From Streptomyces mobaraensis (GTDB lineage Bacteria; Actinomycetota; Actinomycetes; Streptomycetales; Streptomycetaceae), in NCBI RefSeq assembly GCF_020099395.1, contig NZ_CP083590.1:2852001-2916000 (forward strand): a stretch of DNA of 64,000 bases, in the 5' to 3' direction. The position numbers and the translations under genes were made by a program. The notes beneath the pieces are model-generated. The model had not been told where the DNA came from. It saw nothing but the letters and a program-made list of their open reading frames with translations, and searched no databases. Below, piece by piece: positions 1-8,605 of this stretch. Position 1 is the stretch's first letter; every line of letters begins with the position of its first letter.

Positions 1-538
1 GCGCCTGTGCCATGGGCGCCTGCGGCCCCATCGCCGTCTGCGCCGGTGCGCTCGGCTGCTGCCGCCCGGCCGCGTGCCGCGGTCCCGCGGCGTGGCGCGG
101 ACCGGCGGCGTGGCGCGGACCCGCCGCATGGCGCGCGCCGGCGGCGTGCCGCGGGCCGGCCGCCGGCCGCGCGGAGGTGGCCTTCGCGGCTCCGGTCGTC
201 TTGGTCTCTCCGGTCGTCTTCGCGGTCCCGGTCGTCTTCGCGGCTCCGGTCGCCTTCACCGCTCCCGCCGTCTTCTGCGCCGAGGTCGCCTTCCGTGCGG
301 CGGCCGCCTTCTGCCCGGTGGCCGCCTTCTGCGCCTGCTGTGCCTTCTGCGCGTGCGTCGTGTCCCGCGCGGTGGCCGTCCGGTGCTGGGTCGCGGTGGC
401 CGGCGGTGCGGTGACGTCGCCCGCGCTCGCCGTCGGCTCCTTCGGCTGCGGCAGCGGCAGCGGTGCGGCGGACGCGGCGGTGGTCACGGAGAGGGCGGCC
501 CCGGCCAGGGCGGCGGCTGCTGCGATGCGCTTGATCAT
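1..538 (-). CDS. secreted Ala/Lys/Thr-rich protein with RHAAGP repeats, 3' end outside window
   Basis: The reading frame is open from ATG 538 to the window edge (179 codons visible, no stop), so it is partial. The N-terminus MIKRIAAAAALAGAALSVTT is a signal peptide with a probable cleavage after ASA. After it comes a low-complexity region with many QKA, TTGAAK and ATG-type units (about residues 50-125), then four to five copies of a 6-residue unit of the type RHAAGP (about residues 130-160), then Gln/Pro-rich sequence. A GAAG sequence lies 4-8 nt upstream of the start. Lys/Ala/Thr-rich segments suggest a wall-associated or nucleic-acid/polyanion-binding extracellular protein, but I do not recognise a family and the function is unknown. 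Confidence 0.7.
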   Translation of the reverse strand, partial: MIKRIAAAAALAGAALSVTTAASAAPLPLPQPKEPTASAGDVTAPPATATQHRTATARDTTHAQKAQQAQKAATGQKAAAARKATSAQKTAGAVKATGAAKTTGTAKTTGETKTTGAAKATSARPAAGPRHAAGARHAAGPRHAAGPRHAAGPRHAAGRQQPSAPAQTAMGPQAPMAQA

Positions 539-1095
539 GACTTCTTCAACGATGTCACGCCATATCGGTCACTGCCCCGGGCACCCCCGCACCCCGTAGT
601 CCCCGTGGAACACCCCGGAAATCGCACGCACTTCACGCCTCCCCCGCCTGTGTGCGACCCGCGCGCCCCACGGGGCCGGACCTGACTCACGCCGCGGAAA
701 CGGCAGTTGAACACCTGCCGCACCCTCCCTGAACGCCCCGTACCGCTCCCCTCCGACACCACTCGGGCCCCTCCCCTCGCCCCCCTCGCATTCCCTCTCG
801 GCCGCCCCGGAGGCCCCGCCGCCCGAACGCGCCGCATCGCAAACTTTCCGCCGTCCGTTCGTAGGGACCCCACAAAGATTGCGCCCCGGCGCACCCGGGT
901 GATCGTCGAGACCTTGACCACATCCCGATTCGGCCGTCACCCAGGTACAGGCGGCGTACCGTGGGACATCAAGGGTCTCCGGGGTGCGCGGAACGCGCGC
1001 TTCACGCTCCGTGTGGGCAAGGTCACCCTCGACGTCGGGTCGGCACAGAGTGTCGCCAGTACCTAAACTCACCTTGTTTCAAGGAGGGAGCCATC
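539..1095. other. divergent intergenic region
   Basis: This 557-bp stretch separates the divergent secreted protein and acyl-CoA carboxylase genes. Several ORFs cross it, but all are compositionally like shadows and lack good start contexts. It should hold both promoters. A less GC-rich patch lies around 835-960. No repeat or RNA gene was recognised. Confidence 0.5.
1064..1069 (+). promoter_or_regulatory. candidate -10 box of the carboxylase gene
   Basis: TAAACT lies 11 nt before a strong AAGGAGGGAG ribosome binding site (1081-1090), which fits a short leader of about 20 nt. No convincing -35 hexamer is visible. Confidence 0.4.
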
Positions 1096-2859
1096 GTGCG
1101 CAAGGTGCTCATCGCCAATCGTGGCGAAATCGCTGTCCGCGTTGCTCGTGCGTGCCGGGACGCCGGGATCGCAAGTGTGGCGGTCTACGCCGATCCGGAC
1201 CGGGACGCCCTGCACGTCCGGGTGGCGGATGAGGCTTACGCGCTGGGTGGTGACACTCCTGCGGCCAGCTACCTCGACATGGCCAAGGTGCTCGCCGCCG
1301 CGGCGGAGTCCGGGGCGGACGCGATCCACCCCGGTTACGGCTTCCTCTCCGAGAACGCCGAGTTCGCGCAGGCCGTCCTCGACGCGGGCCTGACCTGGAT
1401 CGGCCCGCCGCCGCACGCCATCCGCGACCTGGGCGACAAGGTGGCGGCCCGTCACATCGCCCAGCGCGCCGGCGCGCCGCTGGTGGCCGGTACGGCCGAC
1501 CCGGTCGCGGGCGCCGACGAGGTCGTCGCCTTCGCCGAGGAGCACGGCCTGCCGATCGCCATCAAGGCGGCCTTCGGTGGTGGCGGGCGCGGCCTGAAGG
1601 TCGCCCGCACGCTGGAGGAGGTGCCGGAGCTCTACGACTCCGCCGTCCGCGAGGCGGTCGCCGCCTTCGGCCGCGGCGAGTGCTTCGTCGAGCGCTACCT
1701 GGACCGCCCCCGGCACGTCGAGACGCAGTGTCTGGCGGACAAGCACGGCAACGTCGTGGTGGTCTCCACCCGCGACTGCTCCCTCCAGCGCCGGCACCAG
1801 AAGCTCGTCGAGGAGGCGCCCGCGCCGTTCCTGAGCGACGAGCAGAACGCCGAGCTCTACCGCGCGTCCAAGGCCATCCTCCGCGAGGCGGGCTACGAAG
1901 GCGCCGGCACCTGCGAGTTCCTGGTGGGCCAGGACGGCACGATCTCCTTCCTGGAGGTCAACACCCGGCTCCAGGTCGAGCACCCGGTCACCGAGGAGGT
2001 CTCCGGGATCGACCTGGTCCGTGAGATGTTCCGCATCGCCGACGGCGAGGAGCTCGGCTACGACGACCCGCCGCTGCGGGGTCACTCGTTCGAGTTCCGT
2101 ATCAACGGCGAGGACCCGGGCCGCAACTTCCTGCCCGCCCCGGGCACGGTCACCCGCTTCGACGCGCCGTCCGGTCCGGGCGTCCGGCTGGACGCGGGCG
2201 TCGAGGCCGGCAGTGTCATCGGCCCGGCGTGGGACTCCCTGCTGGCCAAGCTGATCGTCACCGGCGCCACCCGTGAGCAGGCCCTCCAGCGGGCCGCCCG
2301 CGCGCTCGGCGAGTTCCAGGTCGAGGGCATGGCCACGGCCATCCCGTTCCACCGCGCGGTGGTCGCCGACCCGGCGTTCGCCCCCACCGACGGCACTCCG
2401 TTCAAGGTCCACACCCGCTGGATCGAGACCGAGTTCCAGAACACGATCCCCCCCTTCGCGGGCACCGCCGCCGAGGACGAGGACGAGACGCCCGGCCGCG
2501 AGACCGTCGTGGTCGAGGTAGGCGGCAAGCGGCTGGAGGTCTCCCTCCCGTCGTCGCTGGGCATGACCATCGCCCGTACCGCCGCCGCCGGCGGCGCCCG
2601 CCCCAAGCGCCGCGCCGCCAAGAAGGCCGGCTCGGCCGCCTCCGGCGACGCCCTCACCTCGCCCATGCAGGGCACGATCGTCAAGGTGGCGGTCGAGGAG
2701 GGCCAGCAGGTCGACGCGGGCGACCTGATCGTGGTCCTGGAGGCCATGAAGATGGAACAGCCCATCAACGCGCACCGCGCGGGCACCGTCAAGGGCATCA
2801 CGGCGGAGATCGGCGGCTCGGTGTCGTCGGGCGCGGTGATCTGCGAGATCAAGGACTGA
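1096..2859 (+). CDS. accA2: acetyl/propionyl-CoA carboxylase alpha subunit (biotin carboxylase + BCCP)
   Basis: 587 aa. The protein carboxylates its own biotin with ATP and bicarbonate; a separate beta subunit then transfers the carboxyl group to acetyl- or propionyl-CoA, giving malonyl-CoA or methylmalonyl-CoA for fatty acid and polyketide synthesis. The biotin carboxylase domain starts [16 protein letters not shown], with the ATP-binding glycine loop [10 protein letters not shown] near residues 158-168 and [11 protein letters not shown] near 287-297. The C-terminal biotinyl domain has EAMKME with the biotinylated lysine at residue 552 (codon 2749-2751). GTG 1096 was chosen because AAGGAGGGAG lies just upstream; the open frame extends further but without a Shine-Dalgarno sequence. 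Length matches Streptomyces AccA1/AccA2. The beta subunit is not in this window. Confidence 0.96.
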   Translation: MRKVLIANRGEIAVRVARACRDAGIASVAVYADPDRDALHVRVADEAYALGGDTPAASYLDMAKVLAAAAESGADAIHPGYGFLSENAEFAQAVLDAGLTWIGPPPHAIRDLGDKVAARHIAQRAGAPLVAGTADPVAGADEVVAFAEEHGLPIAIKAAFGGGGRGLKVARTLEEVPELYDSAVREAVAAFGRGECFVERYLDRPRHVETQCLADKHGNVVVVSTRDCSLQRRHQKLVEEAPAPFLSDEQNAELYRASKAILREAGYEGAGTCEFLVGQDGTISFLEVNTRLQVEHPVTEEVSGIDLVREMFRIADGEELGYDDPPLRGHSFEFRINGEDPGRNFLPAPGTVTRFDAPSGPGVRLDAGVEAGSVIGPAWDSLLAKLIVTGATREQALQRAARALGEFQVEGMATAIPFHRAVVADPAFAPTDGTPFKVHTRWIETEFQNTIPPFAGTAAEDEDETPGRETVVVEVGGKRLEVSLPSSLGMTIARTAAAGGARPKRRAAKKAGSAASGDALTSPMQGTIVKVAVEEGQQVDAGDLIVVLEAMKMEQPINAHRAGTVKGITAEIGGSVSSGAVICEIKD

Positions 2860-2873
2860 CGGGGTTCGCCCCT

Positions 2874-2924
2874 GCGCGAGGGCCCCGGTCGCGTCCCTGC
2901 GGATGCCGGCCGGGGCCCTCGCGC
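2874..2924. terminator. bidirectional hairpin between accA2 and the toxin gene
   Basis: A perfect 15-bp stem (GCGCGAGGGCCCCGG at 2874-2888 with its complement at 2910-2924) and a 21-nt loop lies between two convergent genes. Confidence 0.75.
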
Positions 2925-2932
2925 GTTGCGCG

Positions 2933-3178
2933 TCAGACGACGCGTCCGATGTGGGTGATGCGTACGGTGTCCTCGCTCACCCGGTACAGCACACGCCAGG
3001 CACCGACCGCCAGACGGTGGTACCCGGTCTCCCCCAACGGTGAGGCGCCCTCCGGACGCGGATCGCCGGCCAGCTCCCGCACGGCGGCCACACAGAGCTT
3101 GGCTCCTGTGGGGTCACCGTGACGCAGCCGCCGGAGGGCGTTCACGCTGTGGTGCTCCCACACCACGGTCCAGGTCAC
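2933..3178 (-). CDS. RelE/ParE-family toxin
   Basis: 81 aa. The sequence has the RelE/ParE pattern: WEHHSVNALRRL helix near the N-terminus, and a C-terminal strand pair YHRLAVGAWRVLYRV / ITHIGRVV typical of this fold. RelE members cleave mRNA on the ribosome, ParE members poison gyrase; sequence alone does not decide here. GTG 3178 overlaps the TGA of the upstream antitoxin by four bases, so the pair is translationally coupled. It is convergent with accA2 across a hairpin. Confidence 0.85.
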   Translation of the reverse strand: MTWTVVWEHHSVNALRRLRHGDPTGAKLCVAAVRELAGDPRPEGASPLGETGYHRLAVGAWRVLYRVSEDTVRITHIGRVV

Positions 3179-3456
3179 GCAGCCGGCTTCCCTTCCGCGG
3201 CCTCGTCGGCGGCCAGCAGCGCTTCGACCTGGTCATGCGGGATCCAGCGGCTCCCGGGGTCTTCCGCGACGGCCTTGGCCCGCGCCAGATCCGCCTCGTC
3301 ACGAAGGCGCTCGTACTCTTCCAGCTCCCCTATGGGGATGAGAGCCGCCGCCGGCTTTCCGTACTCGGTGATGACGATGTGCTCGTGCCCGTGCCGCACC
3401 CGGCCGACCAGCTGCCCGAGCTGGTTGCGGGCCTCCACGAGGGGGTAGGTCTCCAT
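3175..3456 (-). CDS. Phd/YefM-family antitoxin
   Basis: 93 aa. The N-terminus METYPLVEARNQLGQLV and the HIVITEYGKPAAALIP segment are the Phd/YefM DNA-binding fold; the C-terminal part (about 50-93) is acidic and Ala-rich, as expected for the toxin-wrapping tail. ATG 3456 is preferred over the longer open frame because homologues begin METxPL and because an inverted repeat directly abuts this start. It is followed by the toxin with a GTGA overlap. Autoregulation through the two palindromes at 3456-3494 is an inference. Confidence 0.88.
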   Translation of the reverse strand: METYPLVEARNQLGQLVGRVRHGHEHIVITEYGKPAAALIPIGELEEYERLRDEADLARAKAVAEDPGSRWIPHDQVEALLAADEAAEGKPAA

Positions 3457-3494
3457 ACCGAAAACGGTACCGTCAAGCGACTGTGTACACAGTC
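3456..3494 (-). promoter_or_regulatory. two palindromes upstream of the toxin-antitoxin operon (candidate operators)
   Basis: TACCG-AAAA-CGGTA occupies 3456-3469 and touches the antitoxin start codon. A perfect 16-bp palindrome GACTGTGTACACAGTC occupies 3479-3494. Type II antitoxins normally bind palindromes at their own promoter, so these are likely Phd binding sites. Confidence 0.65.
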
Positions 3495-3583
3495 GCCCGT
3501 TCGTATGAAACGACCCCGCCGGACGCCCCCCGCCCCCATGACATCCTTGACACCGCGGGGAGCGACCGGAGGGACGGACGGAC

Positions 3584-4180
3584 ATGACGACCGAGACGGC
3601 ACGGACGTCAGCACGACCCATGCGGGCGGACGCCCGGCGCAACTACGAACGGCTGCTCGCGGAGGCGCGGACCGCCTTCACCGCGCACGGGACGGACGCC
3701 TCGCTGGAGGACGTGGCCCGGCGGGCCGGGGTGGGGATCGGGACGCTCTACCGGCACTTCCCCAACCGCACGGCGCTGATGTGCGCGGTCTTCCAGGGGG
3801 AGGTCGACGGGCTGCTGGCGCGCTCGCGGGAGCTGCTGGCCGCGCCCGAGCCGTGCCGGGCGCTCGTCGACTGGCTGCGGGCCGTCATCGCGCACGCCAG
3901 CACCTACCGGGGACTGGCCCGGGCCCTGATGGCCGCTCAGTCCGACGAGGCGTCCGCGCTCGCCCGGTGCAGTCTGCCGATGCGGGAGGCGGGCGGCACG
4001 CTGCTCGCCCGGGCGCAGCGGGCCGGGGCGGTCCGCGCGGACGTGAGCGTGACCGATCTGCTGCAGCTGACCAACGCCATCGCGCTGGCGGTCGAACAGA
4101 CGCCGGAGGACCCGGAGTTGGCCGACCGCCTGCTCACGCTGACGCTGCGGGGCATTCGGCCCGAGCCCCTCGCGGACTGA
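3584..4180 (+). CDS. TetR/AcrR-family transcriptional regulator
   Basis: 198 aa. The N-terminal helix-turn-helix is clear (SLEDVARRAGVGIGTLYRHF, about residues 41-60, followed by PNRTALM). The C-terminal ligand domain is of the TetR_C type that often controls oxidoreductases or exporters, but no obvious target adjoins it: the Phd/ParE operon is divergent upstream and the DeoR gene is convergent downstream. ATG 3584 has GGAGGGACGG 8-16 nt upstream. Ligand unknown. Confidence 0.88.
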   Translation: MTTETARTSARPMRADARRNYERLLAEARTAFTAHGTDASLEDVARRAGVGIGTLYRHFPNRTALMCAVFQGEVDGLLARSRELLAAPEPCRALVDWLRAVIAHASTYRGLARALMAAQSDEASALARCSLPMREAGGTLLARAQRAGAVRADVSVTDLLQLTNAIALAVEQTPEDPELADRLLTLTLRGIRPEPLAD

Positions 4181-4285
4181 CGGGTTCCGCGGTGCGCGTT
4201 TCTCGATGGCCACCGTTACGGACACCGTCACGGCCACCGTTGTGCCACCGTTCGGCATTCACCCGAACGGGCGGTTCTGCGGTGC

Positions 4286-5353
4286 TCAACGCCGTCGCGG
4301 CGCCAGGTCCGCGACGCGGGCCGACGGCTGCTCGCCCAGCGGCCCGGCACCCCGGAGCTGCGCCTGCATCCCCGGCGGTCCGCCCTGTGCGGGCCCCGGG
4401 TAGGGCTGGCCGTGCGGGCCGCCGTGGGCACCGTGCCGGCCGCCCTCGCCGCCCAGCGGGTGGGCCCGCCGCTGCCCGGGCAGGGGCGGCGCCTCCCGGC
4501 GGCGGGCGGGTGGGCCCGGCTCGCCGTGGGGGCCCGGCTGCGCGCCGTGGCCCGCGACGGAGATGTGCACCCCCTGGTCGGCGAGCGCCTGGAGCTCCGT
4601 CGCCGCCCGCTCGTCGTGCGGCGGCGGCTCGTCGGTCACGAGTCTGGTGATCACGTCCGTCGGGACGGTCTGGAACATGGTGTCGGTGCCGAGCTTGCTG
4701 TGGTCCGCGAGGACCACGACCTCGGCCGCCGCCTGCACCAGGGCCCGGTCGACGCTGGCGGAGAGCATGTTGGAGGTGGACAGGCCGCGTTCGGCGGTCA
4801 GACCGCTCCCGGAGAGGAACGCCCGGGAGACCCGCAGCCCCTGGAGGGACTGCTCTGCGCCGCTGCCGACCAGCGCGTAGTTGGAGCCGCGCAGGGTGCC
4901 ACCGGTCATCACGACCTCGACCCGGTTGGCGTGGGCGAGCGCCTGGGCGACGAGCAGGGAGTTGGTCACCACGGTGAGCCCCGGCACCCGCGCGAGCCGG
5001 CGGGCCAGCTCCTGCGTGGTGGTACCGGCGCCGACGACGACGGCCTCGCCCTCCTCGACGAAGCTCGCCGCGAGATCGGCGATGGCCGTCTTCTCCGCGG
5101 TCGCTAGATGGGATTTCTGCGGGAAGCCGGACTCCCTGGTGAAACCGCCCGGCAGCACCGCACCGCCGTGCCGGCGGTCGAGCAGCCCTTCGGCTTCGAG
5201 CGCCCGTACGTCCCGCCGTACGGTCACTTCGGAGGTCTGGACGACGCGGGCGAGCTCACGCAGCGATACCGCTCCGTTGGCGCGCACCATTTCGAGGATC
5301 AATTGACGACGTTCTGCAGCGAACACGAAACCGACAGTAACGCCAACGACCAT
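4286..5353 (-). CDS. DeoR/GlpR-family transcriptional regulator with long Gly/Pro/His-rich tail
   Basis: 355 aa. An N-terminal DeoR helix-turn-helix (about residues 12-65, containing VSLRELARVVQTSEVTVRRD) is followed by the sugar-phosphate sensor fold with AGTTTQELARRL and VVTNSLLVAQAL. Family members bind phosphorylated sugars and repress catabolic operons. The last 85-90 residues are a Gly/Pro/Arg/His-rich extension unlike the rest. Start is uncertain: ATG 5353 has only a weak GAAAG; GTG 5326 would give MFAAERRQ, the usual beginning of relatives I recall. Its place beside purine and deoxyribose genes makes it one candidate for control of that regulon, without direct evidence. Confidence 0.88.
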   Translation of the reverse strand: MVVGVTVGFVFAAERRQLILEMVRANGAVSLRELARVVQTSEVTVRRDVRALEAEGLLDRRHGGAVLPGGFTRESGFPQKSHLATAEKTAIADLAASFVEEGEAVVVGAGTTTQELARRLARVPGLTVVTNSLLVAQALAHANRVEVVMTGGTLRGSNYALVGSGAEQSLQGLRVSRAFLSGSGLTAERGLSTSNMLSASVDRALVQAAAEVVVLADHSKLGTDTMFQTVPTDVITRLVTDEPPPHDERAATELQALADQGVHISVAGHGAQPGPHGEPGPPARRREAPPLPGQRRAHPLGGEGGRHGAHGGPHGQPYPGPAQGGPPGMQAQLRGAGPLGEQPSARVADLAPRRR

Positions 5354-5469
5354 CTGCTTTCAGCAGGTTGCACCAACTAACGGAAGTTGTTCGCCGAGCA
5401 CCCCAAGAAGTGGTATAGGGAACCGGAAGGAGAGCCACCCCCTCCGGTCCCCCGGAACCCCGGTGGGCC

Positions 5470-6882
5470 TCAGCCTTCCCGCTGGGCCTTCCGCGTGTGC
5501 AGCTGACGCGCCACTTCCGCGACAGACCCGGACAGGGACGGGTACACGGTGAACGCGTTCGCGATCTGTTCCACGGTCAGATTGTTGTCGACCGCGATCG
5601 AGATCGGATGAATCAGCTCGCTGGCCCGCGGCGCGACGACCACGCCGCCGACCACGATCCCGGTCCCCGGACGGCAGAACAGCTTGACGAATCCGTCCCG
5701 GATTCCCTGCATCTTCGCGCGGGGATTGCGCAGCAGCGGCAACTTGACGACCCGGGCGTCAATCAGGCCCTTGTCGACGTCCGCCTGCGAATACCCGACC
5801 GTAGCAATCTCGGGATCCGTAAATACGTTCGCGGATACAGCCTTGAGATTGAGCGGCGCCACCGCGTCGCCCAGGAAGTGGTACATCGCGATCCGGCCCT
5901 GCATGGCGGCGACGGAGGCGAGCGCCAGCACACCGGTGCAGTCGCCGGCCGCGTAGACGCCCGGAGCGCTGGTGCGCGAGACCTTGTCCGTCCGGATGTG
6001 GCCCGACTCCGTCAGCCGGACGCCGGATTCCTCCAGGCCCATGCCGGCGGTGTTGGGGATCGAACCGACGGCCATCAGGCAGTGCGTACCGCTGATGACG
6101 CGTCCGTCGGCCAGGGTGACCTCCACCCGGCCGCCCACCCGCTTGGCGGCCTGCGCCCGCGAGCGCGCCATGACGTTCATGCCGCGGCGGCGGAAGACGT
6201 CCTCCAGCACGGCGGCGGCATCGGGGTCCTCGCCCGGCAGCACCCGGTCGCGCGAGGAGACCAGGGTGACCTCCGAGCCCAGCGCCTGGTACGCGCCGGC
6301 GAACTCGGCGCCGGTGACGCCCGAGCCCACCACGATGAGCTCCTCGGGCAGCTCCTCCAGGTCGTAGACCTGGGTCCAGTTGAGGATCCGCTCGCCGTCC
6401 GGCAGCGCGTCCGGGATCTCCCGGGGGTGCGCGCCGGTGGCGATCAGGACGGCGTCCGCGAGCAGCGTCTCCTCGCCGTCGCCCGTCCGCACGATCACCC
6501 GGCGGGTACCGTCGGCCTCCCGCACCGGGTCCAGCCGGCCCCGGCCGCGCAGCACCCGGCCGCCGGCCCGGGTCACGGAGGCGGTGATGTCGTGCGACTG
6601 GGCCAGCGCCAGCCGCTTCACCCGGCGGTTGACCTTCCCCAGGTCCACCCCGATGTGGGCGCCGTCCTCGACGGTGATGCCCAGCTCCTCGTACGACGAG
6701 TCGAAGGAGGTCCTCACCTCCGCCGTCGCTATGAGCGTCTTCGAGGGCACGCAGTCGGTCAGCACCGACGCCCCGCCCAGACCGTCGCAGTCGACGACGG
6801 TCACCTCCGCACCGAGCTGCGCGGCGACGAGCGCCGCCTCATAGCCGCCGGGTCCGCCACCGATGATCACGATCCGAGTCAC
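5470..6882 (-). CDS. lpdA: NAD(P)H-quinone dehydrogenase / flavoprotein disulfide reductase (LpdA type)
   Basis: 470 aa from GTG 6882. FAD-binding IIGGGPGGYEAALVAAQLG starts at residue 4; the second dinucleotide fold has VVGSGVTGAEFAGAY. The usual redox pair GGxCxxxGC is GGASVLTDCVPSKT here: the first Cys is Ser, so it cannot form the lipoamide dehydrogenase disulfide. This matches mycobacterial LpdA (Rv3303c), a quinone reductase rather than a true lipoamide dehydrogenase. An in-frame ATG at 6891 is an alternative start. GTG 6882 is preferred because it overlaps by four bases (GTGA) the stop of an 8-codon ORF that carries a strong Shine-Dalgarno sequence. Confidence 0.9.
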   Translation of the reverse strand: MTRIVIIGGGPGGYEAALVAAQLGAEVTVVDCDGLGGASVLTDCVPSKTLIATAEVRTSFDSSYEELGITVEDGAHIGVDLGKVNRRVKRLALAQSHDITASVTRAGGRVLRGRGRLDPVREADGTRRVIVRTGDGEETLLADAVLIATGAHPREIPDALPDGERILNWTQVYDLEELPEELIVVGSGVTGAEFAGAYQALGSEVTLVSSRDRVLPGEDPDAAAVLEDVFRRRGMNVMARSRAQAAKRVGGRVEVTLADGRVISGTHCLMAVGSIPNTAGMGLEESGVRLTESGHIRTDKVSRTSAPGVYAAGDCTGVLALASVAAMQGRIAMYHFLGDAVAPLNLKAVSANVFTDPEIATVGYSQADVDKGLIDARVVKLPLLRNPRAKMQGIRDGFVKLFCRPGTGIVVGGVVVAPRASELIHPISIAVDNNLTVEQIANAFTVYPSLSGSVAEVARQLHTRKAQREG

Positions 6883-6905
6883 GTACTCCATTGTCCCGCA
6901 CCCAT
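6879..6905 (-). CDS. 8-codon leader ORF (MGAGQWST) coupled to lpdA
   Basis: ATG 6905 has a perfect AAGGAG 8 nt upstream (6914-6919), better than anything before lpdA itself. The ORF stops at 6879-6881, and its TGA overlaps GTG 6882 of lpdA. It is either a leader peptide delivering ribosomes to lpdA or a chance ORF over the true initiation region. No function is assigned. Confidence 0.4.
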   Translation of the reverse strand: MGAGQWST

Positions 6906-7024
6906 CAAAGCGACTCCTTCCGGGGCCTCCGGTGGTTCCGGCGCCCGCCGGATGCGGCGCCGGAACCGGAAGCGGGCGGTCCCTACGAGACTGCCATCCC
7001 AAATGCGGTCCCGCCTCACTCCCG

Positions 7025-7030
7025 TACCCT
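7025..7030 (+). promoter_or_regulatory. candidate -10 box, leaderless start
   Basis: TACCCT lies 7 nt before ATG 7038, with no Shine-Dalgarno sequence between, as in leaderless actinobacterial transcripts. Confidence 0.4.
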
Positions 7031-7037
7031 CAGAACC

Positions 7038-7475
7038 ATGTCGCTCTACGCCGCGTACGCCGGCAACCTCGACGCGCGGCTGATGACGCGCCGCGCCCCC
7101 CACTCGCCGCTGCGCGGCACGGGCTGGCTCGCCGACTGGCGCCTGACCTTCGGCGGGGAGCAGATGGGCTGGGAGGGCGCCTTGGCCACCGTGGTGGAGG
7201 AGCCGCGGTCGCAGGTCTTCGTCGCCCTCTACGACATCGCCCCGATGGACGAGGAGTCGATGGACCGCTGGGAGGGCGTCGGCCTCGGCATCTACCGGCG
7301 GATGCGGGTCCGGGTGCACACCCTGGAGGGTGACGAGACCGCCTGGATCTACGTCCTCAACGGCTACGAGGGCGGCCTGCCCTCCGCCCGCTACCTGGGC
7401 GAGATCGCGGACGCGGCGGAGTCGGCGGGGGCGCCGCACGACTATGTGATGGAAATCAGGAAGCGCCCGTGCTGA
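7038..7475 (+). CDS. gamma-glutamylcyclotransferase-fold protein
   Basis: 145 aa. The N-terminus [12 protein letters not shown] corresponds to the YGSN-type loop of the GGCT/AIG2 fold, and a conserved acidic residue follows in [17 protein letters not shown]. Enzymes of this fold split gamma-glutamyl peptides or amines to give 5-oxoproline, but substrates of actinobacterial members are not settled. The start is probably leaderless. It is divergent from lpdA and followed within 3 bp by a dispersed inverted element. Confidence 0.82.
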   Translation: MSLYAAYAGNLDARLMTRRAPHSPLRGTGWLADWRLTFGGEQMGWEGALATVVEEPRSQVFVALYDIAPMDEESMDRWEGVGLGIYRRMRVRVHTLEGDETAWIYVLNGYEGGLPSARYLGEIADAAESAGAPHDYVMEIRKRPC

Positions 7476-7477
7476 CT

Positions 7478-7502
7478 TTCAGCCCGTCCGGCGTTTGAGG
7501 AC
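7478..7502 (+). repeat. dispersed intergenic element, copy 1 (single arm)
   Basis: The 25-bp arm TTCAGCCCGTCCGGCGTTTG plus AGGAC starts 2 bp after the stop of the upstream gene. It is followed by a G/C-rich tail (to about 7610) with GAAACGGCGAA and GGGGTGCCCC motifs that recurs in copies 2 and 4. One mismatch (GTTTG for GCTTG) separates it from the others. Confidence 0.8.
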
Positions 7503-7667
7503 AGCGCGCGGAGCGCGCTCCGGGGGTGCGGGGGCTTGCCCCCGCGAGAAACGGCGAAAGTGGGGGTGCCCCCTCTGGGGGAGGGACAGGGGCACCCCCG
7601 CAGGCCACCCCGGCCCACTTCGTGAGAAGCGACAAAGCAACAGTCGCAAGACCGTAACCTGCGACAT

Positions 7668-7697
7668 CTACGCGCGTAGGCGCCGACCGGTTACCCT
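7668..7697 (+). promoter_or_regulatory. 12-bp palindromic operator and -10 box of the PNP gene
   Basis: CTACGCGCGTAG (7668-7679) is a perfect palindrome with central CpG. TACCCT (7692-7697) lies 7 nt before GTG 7705. The operator falls where the -35 region should be, consistent with repression. The same 12-mer lies before deoC, add and the ABC transporter operon. Confidence 0.75.
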
Positions 7698-7704
7698 CGT
7701 CCGC

Positions 7705-8526
7705 GTGAACGCATCAGTTACTCCGGACATCCAGGCCGACCCGTACGCCGCGGCCGACGCCGCCGCCGCCCGACTGCGCGAGCTCACGGGCGCCGAGACC
7801 CACGACGTCGCCCTGGTCATGGGCTCCGGCTGGGTTCCCGCGACCGAGGCGCTCGGCGCGCCCGAGACCGAGTTCCCGGTCACCGAGCTCCCCGGCTTCT
7901 CCGCCGCCGCCGTCGCCGGCCACGCGGGCACCGTGCGCTCGTACAAGATCAACGACAAGCGCGCGCTGGTCTTCCTCGGCCGCACGCACTACTACGAGGG
8001 CCGCGGCGTCGCCGCCGTCGTCCACGGCGTCCGCACGTCCGTCGCCGCCGGCTGCAAGACCGTCGTCCTGACGAACGGCTGCGGCGGTCTCCGCGACGGC
8101 ATGCGCCCCGGCCAGCCGGTGCTGATCAGCGACCACCTGAACCTCACGGCGACCTCGCCGATCGTCGGCGCCAACTTCGTCGACCTCACGGACCTGTACT
8201 CGTCCCGCCTGCGCGCCCTGTGCAAGGAGGTCGACGAGACGCTGGAGGAGGGCGTCTACGCCCAGTTCCCCGGCCCGCACTACGAGACCCCGGCCGAGGT
8301 CCGCATGGCGCGCCTGCTGGGCGCCGACCTGGTGGGCATGTCCACCACCCTGGAAGCCATCGCGGCGCGCGAGGCGGGCGCCGAGGTGCTCGGCATCTCC
8401 CTCGTCACCAACCTGGCCGCAGGCATGACCGGCGAGCCCCTCAACCACGAAGAGGTGCTCCAGGCCGGCCGCGACTCGGCCGCCCGCATGGGCTCGCTGC
8501 TGGCCCAGGTGCTGCCCCGCCTGTGA
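7705..8526 (+). CDS. purine-nucleoside phosphorylase
   Basis: 273 aa. It phosphorolyses purine (deoxy)nucleosides to free base plus (deoxy)ribose 1-phosphate. It belongs to the trimeric PNP/MTAP family: VALVMGSGW phosphate loop near the N-terminus, [30 protein letters not shown] and VTNLAAGM with the base-binding Asn. GTG 7705 gives a leaderless start directly after the -10 box; the open frame extends upstream but through the repeat element. The next gene is a phosphosugar mutase able to act on its product. It is under the shared palindrome. Confidence 0.93.
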   Translation: MNASVTPDIQADPYAAADAAAARLRELTGAETHDVALVMGSGWVPATEALGAPETEFPVTELPGFSAAAVAGHAGTVRSYKINDKRALVFLGRTHYYEGRGVAAVVHGVRTSVAAGCKTVVLTNGCGGLRDGMRPGQPVLISDHLNLTATSPIVGANFVDLTDLYSSRLRALCKEVDETLEEGVYAQFPGPHYETPAEVRMARLLGADLVGMSTTLEAIAAREAGAEVLGISLVTNLAAGMTGEPLNHEEVLQAGRDSAARMGSLLAQVLPRL

Positions 8527-8550
8527 CGGGACGCGTCGCGTGACGGCCGT

Positions 8551-8605
8551 CCGGAGGCGCGGATTCACCCACGGCGGGCCGCCGTGGGCGGGCCCGCGCC
8601 TCCGG
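8551..8605 (+). terminator. compound hairpin after the PNP gene
   Basis: An outer 12-bp stem (CCGGAGGCGCGG 8551-8562 with 8594-8605) encloses an inner 8-bp stem (CCCACGGC 8568-8575 with 8581-8588). It begins 24 bp after the PNP stop. Confidence 0.7.

Noticed and set aside
1069..2775. 568-aa open frame antisense to accA2
   Set aside because: It mirrors the third-position GC bias of accA2 and has no start signal or domain; the plus-strand product has full biotin carboxylase and BCCP motifs.
4286..5353. DeoR gene product as the established regulator of the 12-bp palindrome
   Set aside because: The palindrome is not upstream of this gene and has a LacI-like centre; location alone does not prove it, so it is kept only as a candidate.
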